Below are positions 13,501 through 23,500 of a stretch of DNA of 64,000 nucleotides, in pieces (position 1 is the stretch's first letter; the number at the start of each line of letters is the position of its first letter). The notes beneath the pieces are model-generated. The model had not been told where the DNA came from and searched no databases. It saw nothing but the letters and a program-made list of their open reading frames with translations. The translations under genes were made by a program, and so were the position numbers. The DNA is from Anopheles merus (Eukaryota; Arthropoda; Insecta; Diptera; Culicidae): contig NW_024427623.1 of assembly GCF_017562075.2 (NCBI RefSeq), positions 1-64,000 on the forward strand, read 5' to 3'.

Positions 13501-16500
13501 CGCATGCTAAAATTGATAGGTTTTCCCGAGTAAAATGCATTCAGAGCCCATTTACAAGACTATCCGTGAGTTTAATCGTAGAACCCATGTGCGGCTTTAG
13601 AAGACCGCTTCAATACCTTTCCAAAACTGTCTTAATCGTCTCGCTAGGACACATGGTTACGAAGTTATGGCCATTTGAAGGAATGTCCAACTTTCCCATC
13701 CATCCATATGGCCATGGTTGAAATTTTGACGAAAATGCAAGGTCAACCATTATCGTTCTTATATCATTGAGGCTTCTTGAATAACCAAACCAAAGCCCTG
13801 GAACACAATAATAAGGATCTTGGCGATGAAAAAGTCTCAAAATGGGTCATAGTGCACTATATACGCATGCTAAAATTGATAGGTTTTCCCGAGTAAAATG
13901 CATTCAGAGCCCATTTACAAGACTATCCGTGAGTTTAATCGTAAACCCATGTGCGGCTTTAGAAGACCGCTTCAATACCTTTCCAAAACTGTCTTAATCG
14001 TCTCGCTAGGACACATGGTTACGAAGTTATGGCCATTTGAAGGAATGTCCAACTTTCCCATCCATCCATATGGCCATGGTTGAAATTTTGACGAAAATGC
14101 AAGGTCAACCATTATCGTTCTTATATCATTGAGGCTTCTTGAATAACCAAACCAAAGCCCTGGAACACAATAATAAGGATCTTGGCGATGAAAAAGTCTC
14201 AAAATGGGTCATAGTGCACTATATACGCATGCTAAAATTGATAGGTTTTCCCGAGTAAAATGCATTCAGAGCCCATTTACAAGACTATCCGTGAGTTTAA
14301 TCGTAGAACCCATGTGCGGCTTTAGAAGACCGCTTCAATACCTTTCCAAAACTGTCTTAATCGTCTCGCTAGGACACATGGTTACGAAGTTATGGCCATT
14401 TGAAGGAATGTCCAACTTTCCCATCCATCCATATGGCCATGGTTGAAATTTTGACGAAAATGCAAGGTCAACCATTATCGTTCTTATATCATTGAGGCTT
14501 CTTGAATAACCAAACCAAAGCCCTGGAACACAATAATAAGGATCTTGGCGATGAAAAAGTCTCAAAATGGGTCATAGTGCACTATATACGCATGCTAAAA
14601 TTGATAGGTTTTCCCGAGTAAAATGCATTCAGAGCCCATTTACAAGACTATCCGTGAGTTTAATCGTAGAACCCATGTGCGGCTTTAGAAGACCGCTTCA
14701 ATACCTTTCCAAAACTGTCTTAATCGTCTCGCTAGGACACATGGTTACGAAGTTATGGCCATTTGAAGGAATGTCCAACTTTCCCATCCATCCATATGGC
14801 CATGGTTGAAATTTTGACGAAAATGCAAGGTCAACCATTATCGTTCTTATATCATTGAGGCTTCTTGAATAACCAAACCAAAGCCCTGGAACACAATAAT
14901 AAGGATCTTGGCGATGAAAAAGTCTCAAAATGGGTCATAGTGCACTATATACGCATGCTAAAATTGATAGGTTTTCCCGAGTAAAATGCATTCAGAGCCC
15001 ATTTACAAGACTATCCGTGAGTTTAATCGTAGAACCCATGTGCGGCTTTAGAAGACCGCTTCAATACCTTTCCAAAACTGTCTTAATCGTCTCGCTAGGA
15101 CACATGGTTACGAAGTTATGGCCATTTGAAGGAATGTCCAACTTTCCCATCCATCCATATGGCCATGGTTGAAATTTTGACGAAAATGCAAGGTCAACCA
15201 TTATCGTTCTTATATCATTGAGGCTTCTTGAATAACCAAACCAAAGCCCTGGAACACAATAATAAGGATCTTGGCGATGAAAAAGTCTCAAAATGGGTCA
15301 TAGTGCACTATATACGCATGCTAAAATTGATAGGTTTTCCCGAGTAAAATGCATTCAGAGCCCATTTACAAGACTATCCGTGAGTTTAATCGTAGAACCC
15401 ATGTGCGGCTTTAGAAGACCGCTTCAATACCTTTCCAAAACTGTCTTAATCGTCTCGCTAGGACACATGGTTACGAAGTTATGGCCATTTGAAGGAATGT
15501 CCAACTTTCCCATCCATCCATATGGCCATGGTTGAAATTTGACGAAAATGCAAGGTCAACCATTATCGTTCTTATATCATTGAGGCTTCTTGAATAACCA
15601 AACCAAAGCCCTGGAACACAATAATAAGGATCTTGGCGATGAAAAAGTCTCAAAATGGGTCATAGTGCACTATATACGCATGCTAAAATTGATAGGTTTT
15701 CCCGAGTAAAATGCATTCAGAGCCCATTTACAAGACTATCCGTGAGTTTAATCGTAGAACCCATGTGCGGCTTTAGAAGACCGCTTCAATACCTTTCCAA
15801 AACTGTCTTAATCGTCTCGCTAGGACACATGGTTACGAAGTTATGGCCATTTGAAGGAATGTCCAACTTTCCCATCCATCCATATGGCCATGGTTGAAAT
15901 TTTGACGAAAATGCAAGGTCAACCATTATCGTTCTTATATCATTGAGGCTTCTTGAATAACCAAACCAAAGCCCTGGAACACAATAATAAGGATCTTGGC
16001 GATGAAAAAGTCTCAAAATGGGTCATAGTGCACTATATACGCATGCTAAAATTGATAGGTTTTCCCGAGTAAAATGCATTCAGAGCCCATTTACAAGACT
16101 ATCCGTGAGTTTAATCGTAGAACCCATGTGCGGCTTTAGAAGACCGCTTCAATACCTTTCCAAAACTGTCTTAATCGTCTCGCTAGGACACATGGTTACG
16201 AAGTTATGGCCATTTGAAGGAATGTCCAACTTTCCCATCCATCCATATGGCCATGGTTGAAATTTTGACGAAAATGCAAGGTCAACCATTATCGTTCTTA
16301 TATCATTGAGGCTTCTTGAATAACCAAACCAAAGCCCTGGAACACAATAATAAGGATCTTGGCGATGAAAAAGTCTCAAAATGGGTCATAGTGCACTATA
16401 TACGCATGCTAAAATTGATAGGTTTTCCCGAGTAAAATGCATTCAGAGCCCATTTACAAGACTATCCGTGAGTTTAATCGTAGAACCCATGTGCGGCTTT

Positions 16501-18735
16501 AGAAGACCGCTTCAATACCTTTCCAAAACTGTCTTAATCGTCTCGCTAGGACACATGGTTACGAAGTTATGGCCATTTGAAGGAATGTCCAACTTTCCCA
16601 TCCATCCATATGGCCATGGTTGAAATTTTGACGAAAATGCAAGGTCAACCATTATCGTTCTTATATCATTGAGGCTTCTTGAATAACCAAACCAAAGCCC
16701 TGGAACACAATAATAAGGATCTTGGCGATGAAAAAGTCTCAAAATGGGTCATAGTGCACTATATACGCATGCTAAAATTGATAGGTTTTCCCGAGTAAAA
16801 TGCATTCAGAGCCCATTTACAAGACTATCCGTGAGTTTAATCGTAGAACCCATGTGCGGCTTTAGAAGACCGCTTCAATACCTTTCCAAAACTGTCTTAA
16901 TCGTCTCGCTAGGACACATGGTTACGAAGTTATGGCCATTTGAAGGAATGTCCAACTTTCCCATCCATCCATATGGCCATGGTTGAAATTTTGACGAAAA
17001 TGCAAGGTCAACCATTATCGTTCTTATATCATTGAGGCTTCTTGAATAACCAAACCAAAGCCCTGGAACACAATAATAAGGATCTTGGCGATGAAAAAGT
17101 CTCAAAATGGGTCATAGTGCACTATATACGCATGCTAAAATTGATAGGTTTTCCCGAGTAAAATGCATTCAGAGCCCATTTACAAGACTATCCGTGAGTT
17201 TAATCGTAGAACCCATGTGCGGCTTTAGAAGACCGCTTCAATACCTTTCCAAAACTGTCTTAATCGTCTCGCTAGGACACATGGTTACGAAGTTATGGCC
17301 ATTTGAAGGAATGTCCAACTTTCCCATCCATCCATATGGCCATGGTTGAAATTTTGACGAAAATGCAAGGTCAACCATTATCGTTCTTATATCATTGAGG
17401 CTTCTTGAATAACCAAACCAAAGCCCTGGAACACAATAATAAGGATCTTGGCGATGAAAAAGTCTCAAAATGGGTCATAGTGCACTATATACGCATGCTA
17501 AAATTGATAGGTTTTCCCGAGTAAAATGCATTCAGAGCCCATTTACAAGACTATCCGTGAGTTTAATCGTAGAACCCATGTGCGGCTTTAGAAGACCGCT
17601 TCAATACCTTTCCAAAACTGTCTTAATCGTCTCGCTAGGACACATGGTTACGAAGTTATGGCCATTTGAAGGAATGTCCAACTTTCCCATCCATCCATAT
17701 GGCCATGGTTGAAATTTTGACGAAAATGCAAGGTCAACCATTATCGTTCTTATATCATTGAGGCTTCTTGAATAACCAAACCAAAGCCCTGGAACACAAT
17801 AATAAGGATCTTGGCGATGAAAAAGTCTCAAAATGGGTCATAGTGCACTATATACGCATGCTAAAATTGATAGGTTTTCCCGAGTAAAATGCATTCAGAG
17901 CCCATTTACAAGACTATCCGTGAGTTTAATCGTAGAACCCATGTGCGGCTTTAGAAGACCGCTTCAATACCTTTCCAAAACTGTCTTAATCGTCTCGCTA
18001 GGACACATGGTTACGAAGTTATGGCCATTTGAAGGAATGTCCAACTTTCCCCTCCATCCATATGGCCATGGTTGAAATTTTGACGAAAATGCAAGGTCAA
18101 CCATTATCGTTCTTATATCATTGAGGCTTCTTGAATAACCAAACCAAAGCCCTGGAACACAATAATAAGGATCTTGGCGATGAAAAAGTCTCAAAATGGG
18201 TCATAGTGCACTATATACGCATGCTAAAATTGATAGGTTTTCCCGAGTAAAATGCATTCAGAGCCCATTTACAAGACTATCCGTGAGTTTAATCGTAGAA
18301 CCCATGTGCGGCTTTAGAAGACCGCTTCAATACCTTTCCAAAACTGTCTTAATCGTCTCGCTAGGACACATGGTTACGAAGTTATGGCCATTTGAAGGAA
18401 TGTCCAACTTTCCCATCCATCCATATGGCCATGGTTGAAATTTTGACGAAAATGCAAGGTCAACCATTATCGTTCTTATATCATTGAGGCTTCTTGAATA
18501 ACCAAACCAAAGCCCTGGAACACAATAATAAGGATCTTGGCGATGAAAAAGTCTCAAAATGGGCATAGTGCACTATATACGCATGCTAAAATTGATAGGT
18601 TTTCCCGAGTAAAATGCATTCAGAGCCCATTTACAAGACTATCCGTGAGTTTAATCGTAGAACCCATGTGCGGCTTTAGAAGACCGCTTCAATACCTTTC
18701 CAAAACTGTCTTAATCGTCTCGCTAGGACACATGG

Positions 18736-19049
18736 TGTCGCGCACACGAAAGTGTCTTTCGGAGCAGCAGCTTAAGACAGGCACAGTACACGCCGACTTA
18801 AGCACAATAATAACGCACCAACTGGTTCTTGGCAAATAATCGATTCATTAGTTTATTCAATTGATTTTATACTCTAAAAATGCTGACCGTCGTCGATCAG
18901 CATATTTTTCTTAGTCTATTCTTCTTAGCCTATTTTCCATTTAATCGTTAAACCAGCGCGCATCGCTGGCGCGTTGCATAACGTAGCTAGTCAGCATTTA
19001 TTGACCTAGCAACGCTTTGTTTTTTAAGCCTAAATTGTCGTCAGCGACA
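18736..19049 (-). repeat. 3' LTR of the BEL element
   Basis: This 314-bp LTR lies downstream of env on the element's strand. By eye it matches the LTR at 26690-27003 throughout (offset 7954). Ends are TGTCGC...GCGACA. On the minus strand it carries TATAAAA (18871-18865) and AATAAA (18857-18852). It also contains a perfect 6-bp stem, CCAGCG/CGCTGG with a 5-nt loop (18953-18969), and an imperfect GCTAG/CTAGC hairpin (18986-19010). Confidence 0.95.
18852..18857 (-). terminator. Polyadenylation signal in the 3' LTR
   Basis: AATAAA on the minus strand, 8 bp downstream of the TATA-like box. It would direct cleavage near 18840-18825, compatible with the R boundary inferred from the TATA position. 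A second AATAAA at 19002-18997 lies only 47 bp into the LTR and upstream of the TATA box, so it is the less likely one. Confidence 0.45.
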
Positions 19050-19060
19050 TCCCTCCCCCC
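19050..19060 (-). other. Polypurine tract
   Basis: On the minus strand GGGGGGAGGGA directly abuts the 3' LTR. An uninterrupted purine run at this point is the standard plus-strand DNA primer of LTR elements, and it fixes the orientation of the element. Confidence 0.9.
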
Positions 19061-19079
19061 GTAAGTCCTCGTAGGGGAG

Positions 19080-20558
19080 TTACAATTCTAGGTTTAAAGT
19101 GGGTGGCCTGCATGGAGGAGGACCAATATTTTGTTTTAGATATTTCTTGATTAACATCGCGGAAACCAAGATGACCGTAATAGAAACACTTAGTATGGTT
19201 ATTGAGAAAAGTACATAGTTACTAGTTACCGATTCTACTTCGTTAGACTTATCTTCTTTTGATATGCTTAAATTTAACATGGGTTTAAAATATGCTCTGA
19301 CTTGCTCAGATTTTATTAGCATCGTCGGTTGTATTTCGAACTTGCTCGTCAAAATGCTACAGTCTAGTGACAAGGTTATGATTCCGATTGAGCAGCTTGG
19401 GGTAGTGAGTGTTTTGTTACATTTTAGTAATATCTTATCAGGGTTGGTAGAGAAGAACAGAATACTGTTTGGATTTGTAAGTTGTATAAATTCAGTGACT
19501 TCTGGCCCTATTTCCTTTGAACTACATCTGGTACCACTTTCTGTGTGTAGTAATGCTGATGCTATGCAGTCTGGTTCTCGTTGTATTATTTTCTCAGAAG
19601 ATATGTAGTGCGATTCGTTCAGTTTAAAAATTTCCTTCGGGTATAAGTAACTAGTTTCGTTGATGGCTATTATTTTTTCATGTATGTCTAAAATCGTATG
19701 ATTGGCAAAGTTTGGAATGGCTATGACTTTAAACATCTCGTAATTTTCTATCGATACAATTATGTTTTTGATAGAAAAGACTATTTCACCCTCTTCTATT
19801 CTCCTATTGGTTATTTCCGAGTATTCTAAAACGTTATAATGACTTGCCATCTTTCTTCTTATAGTTTGTTTTAACATCTCTTCGTCCTCTAAATATAATT
19901 GGGTTGAATCTATTTCGTGATACTTATTTATCATGTCTTGTACTAGAGCGGTTGTAAGCATGATCGTTTCTTGTATATACTTTGTTAGAACTTCATTTTT
20001 GTTATGCTTAAATTCCTTGCTGAGAACATCTATACCATCATAGAGTTTGTCTATTCGGTGACGTAAATTTTCTGTTAACTCATTGTGTTTTTTATTTGTT
20101 TGGGTCAAACGTTCGGACACATGTGTAATTTTTGTATCCTCTGCTGCTCTGAAGGCTGCTAATTGCTCGTCTATGTCGTCTCCCCCGAACATGAAATCTT
20201 TTAGTATACCAAATATTCCCCGGGAGCGTTTTGTCCTTTTGTGACTTATTCCTTGGATTAGTTGAATTGCATGGTTGCATTCGTGCTGAAGTGTAACTTT
20301 TAGATCCGAGAGTTCAGAGTCCGTACTATTAACGGAGTTCAATACTATGGTTAAGTGTTTTTTCAACGTTTGTAACGTATCCGTATCATTTTCCGGACGT
20401 GTCCCCGTATGGAATGTCGTTTCCCATGCTCCTTTTTTTAATAGGAGTGTCCCAATATGATCAAAATATATTCCTGGTTCAGGGATAGGTACGATCGATA
20501 AGCATTCGACTCTAAACAGTGCGGCTATGTATATTGTTATTTTAAGGATGAGCTCCAT
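19080..20558 (-). CDS. env: Envelope-like class I fusion glycoprotein of the BEL element
   Basis: A 492-residue protein starting at an ATG in a strong context (ATCATGG) and overlapping the end of gag-pol by 22 bp in another frame. Visible parts: hydrophobic signal peptide ~1-20; furin-type RTKR at 108-111, followed by a glycine- and phenylalanine-rich hydrophobic stretch (~112-128) resembling a fusion peptide; a long polar heptad-rich region ~130-215; seven N-glycosylation sequons (N57, N78, N286, N300, N314, N381, N429); a transmembrane helix ~448-470; and a short proline-rich tail with a Cys. This layout resembles the envelope proteins of insect errantiviruses and the baculovirus F protein. 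It could let the element spread between cells, but that is inference. The stop lies only 19 bp before the polypurine tract. Expression would need splicing or reinitiation. No lesion is seen. Family assignment rests on architecture rather than alignment. Confidence 0.85.
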   Translation of the reverse strand: MELILKITIYIAALFRVECLSIVPIPEPGIYFDHIGTLLLKKGAWETTFHTGTRPENDTDTLQTLKKHLTIVLNSVNSTDSELSDLKVTLQHECNHAIQLIQGISHKRTKRSRGIFGILKDFMFGGDDIDEQLAAFRAAEDTKITHVSERLTQTNKKHNELTENLRHRIDKLYDGIDVLSKEFKHNKNEVLTKYIQETIMLTTALVQDMINKYHEIDSTQLYLEDEEMLKQTIRRKMASHYNVLEYSEITNRRIEEGEIVFSIKNIIVSIENYEMFKVIAIPNFANHTILDIHEKIIAINETSYLYPKEIFKLNESHYISSEKIIQREPDCIASALLHTESGTRCSSKEIGPEVTEFIQLTNPNSILFFSTNPDKILLKCNKTLTTPSCSIGIITLSLDCSILTSKFEIQPTMLIKSEQVRAYFKPMLNLSISKEDKSNEVESVTSNYVLFSITILSVSITVILVSAMLIKKYLKQNIGPPPCRPPTLNLEL

Positions 20559-23500
20559 GATACGGGCCTAATTTTGAGCTTTTTCCTTTTTGGTATTTGA
20601 CTTGCTAGTTCTTCTGCTTTAGCTTTTATAACGTTAAGATTTGTTTCTTTCCTTTTTCCCCAATTTGAAAATGTTTGATCTCGTTTTACCTCGAGTACTG
20701 CTAGTTTTACAGTTGGCCTGTTAACTAAATTATTACCTACTTTGATTCGTGCTGAACGAGTCTGTCCGTCTACGCCAGTTACCAGCTCGCAGATTCGGCC
20801 TTTAAACCATTTTCCTTTCCTTTGTTCATCGGGAAACGTGACAATATCGCCTATTTGTAATGGTTTGGCCGGTTGAGTCCACTTCTCTCGTTTAGAAAGC
20901 TTTGGGAGATACTCAGCTATCCACCGTCGCCAATATTGTTGTGTGATTGCCTGGGCCCTTTTCCAATCGGACCGTACCAATTCTGTTTTGGTGATATCTG
21001 AGATATTCGGCTCTGCCTCGCCGGAACAACCTAGCAAGAAATGAGCTGGAGTTAGGGGCTCGTCATCTTCTCGTTCTAGTGTTAAGTGAGTCAATGGTCG
21101 ATTATTTGTTAGGAACTCTATCTCAGTTAGTATTGATCTGAGAACGTGTTCTTTATAACTCTCAGCCATGGGAAGCAGACTCTTGATTTCTCCAACCATT
21201 CGCTCCCACGCACCTCCAAAATGAGGGGCGCCTGGTGGGTTAAAGATCCATTCTATGCCTTCTGAGGCACATCGATATCTTATTTGTTTCATCTCATTGT
21301 CGGCTCCGACAAAGTTGGTCCCATTATCGCTGTATAGGAAAGATACCTTTCCTCTTCTGTATTGCAAATTTTTTAAGCAAACAATAAAGGTGCTTGCCGT
21401 TAGATCAATGGCTATTTCTATATGGATTGCTCTTGTGGTTAAACACGTAAATATAACACCCCACCTTTTTTCTGACCGTCTGCCTATCGTAACGAATAGG
21501 GGGCCGAAGTAATCTACTCCACAATGCGTAAATGGTTTTTTAAACACTGCTGTTCTACATGTTGGCAGTGGTGCCATTATTGGTGGGATTGGTTTAGCTC
21601 GTGCGTTTTTGCAGTATTGACATTTGTTTATTACGTGCTTAAGACTGCTTCTGAGATCTATCACCCAGAATTTTTGACGAACTGCAACCATCACTGATTC
21701 GCTCTTCTGGTGGTAGTACCTCTCATGATAATGTTGTAGGATAAGGTTTGTAATGTGATGCCCTTTTGGTAGGACAATAGGGCTACGTGCGTTAAATTGA
21801 AGAAATTTAACGTGTTCAAGTCTTCCTCTAGAACGCATGATCCCATCTTGGTCCAACATAGGGCACAGGCACCTAACTTTACTGCTGCCATTAATCGGGT
21901 TCTTCAATGAGAGTTGTATCATCTCCGTTTGAAAGCTTTCCCATTGAGCCTTTTTTATTAAGTGGCGCTCAGCTAAGTCAAGGGTAGCTTTATCGATTGC
22001 TGTCGAAAATGACAGGGATTTAGCCTTACTTTTTAACCAATCCAAGTACTTTAGTGCGTACGCTACCGATCGTTTTAGACGGTGCCAGTTGGAACACCAT
22101 TCGACGGAAATGGCGTCATAATCTATTCTTTCCACTGTTCTCGAAGTGTTTACCCTTTTCCGGTCTTCAAATGTGTCCGGAATGTCTGGTGTTAGTGTTT
22201 TTATTTCTAAATTTTTGAGAAAGTCGGGACCATTTAACCATATTGACTTTTTCTTACAAGTTTTTGTAGCTTCGTCAGCAGGGTTTTCTGCAGATGCTAC
22301 CCAGTTCCACTGCTTCGGAGAGTTGAACTCCAAAATTTCTCCGATTCTCAGGGCTACGAACTGATTATATGTTCTAGGCTCTGAGTTAAGCCAAGCTAGA
22401 ACTGTTTTTGAATCGGTCCAAAAGAATTCTGTTTGAACCTTTAACCGCAATTCCCTCTTGATTGATTCGTTTAGGCGAGTGCCTAGCACTGCCCCTTGCA
22501 ATTCAAGCCTAGGGATCGACAGTGGTTTGGTAGGAGCGACTCTTGATTTTGCGGCCACGATACTTATGTCGATGCCTAAGTCGTGGACTGTCCTAAGATA
22601 CGTAACCGCGGCAAAGGCTTTTTCTGACGCGTCTACGAAAGTATGGAGCTCCCTGATCTTTACGTTATTTCCAATCGAAAAACATCTAGGTATAGATATG
22701 TTGATCGAGTTTTCGATTCGGTTTATCCAGTTTTCCCATTTTTCCTTTATGGACTGTGTGATTTCGTCATCCCAGTCTAGTTTAGTTTTCCAAAGATCTT
22801 GCATCAAAATTTTACCTTCAACAGTAATGTTGGCAAGATGACCTAGAGGATCGTAGATTTTCATTATATATGAGAACATCTGACGTTTCGTTAATTTTTT
22901 AATATCTGCCCTTTTAAACTTGTAGGCAAAGACGTCAGACTCTTTGTCCCAAATCAATCCCAACACTTTATCGAAGTTTTGATTTTTCTCCTCTATGCCA
23001 AGTACACTTTTCTCAGATAACCTGTTGGTTGGAATGCTTTTCTCTACTTCTTTTGAGTTGGAAAAGAAGTTTCTCATAAAGAATTTAGCATCATCATGTA
23101 TTTTACACACCTCCGAGATAGTATTCACGGCTGTATCAATATCTGGATAACTATCTAGGTAGTCATCTACGTAGTGATTTTCAATAATCGCTTTTACTGC
23201 CTGGGGATAAATATTTTTGTAACGCAGTGCGTTCTCGTTCTTCACAAACTGAGCACAAGTTGGTGAACAAGTTGCCCCAAATGTCATCACTTGCATAACG
23301 TAAACTTGAGGAACGTCAGAAGGCGATTCTCGAAATAGAAATCTTTGAGCGTCTTGATCTTCCCGTCTCACCTTTACCTGGTGATACATTTCCTTGATAT
23401 CTCCTGAACAGCCTATTTTGTGTTCCCTGAAGCGGACTAGCACTCCGAACAGGGACGCAGTAAGATCTGGGCCGGAAAGAAGTTGAGAATTAAGGGATAT

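Larger units (their letters stand above)
6289..18735. repeat. 363-bp satellite array, homogeneous left part
   Basis: About 34 monomers, nearly all 363 bp, with occasional 362-bp copies caused by single-base losses (around 9344, 12131, 12475, 13942 and 15539). Measured from the ATGGGTCATAG landmark, units begin at 6289, 6652, 6949, 7311, 7674, 8037 and so on to 18559. One unit (6652-6948) is internally rearranged and only 297 bp long. The last unit is cut at 18735 by the LTR element. The unit length is close to two nucleosome repeats, which is common for insect and other satellites; that comparison is background knowledge, not evidence of function. No gene is seen. Confidence 0.97.

Noticed and set aside
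19264..19608. Plus-strand frame of 114 codons opposite env
   Set aside because: It lies wholly inside the env gene on the other strand and has no domain; it is a shadow frame.
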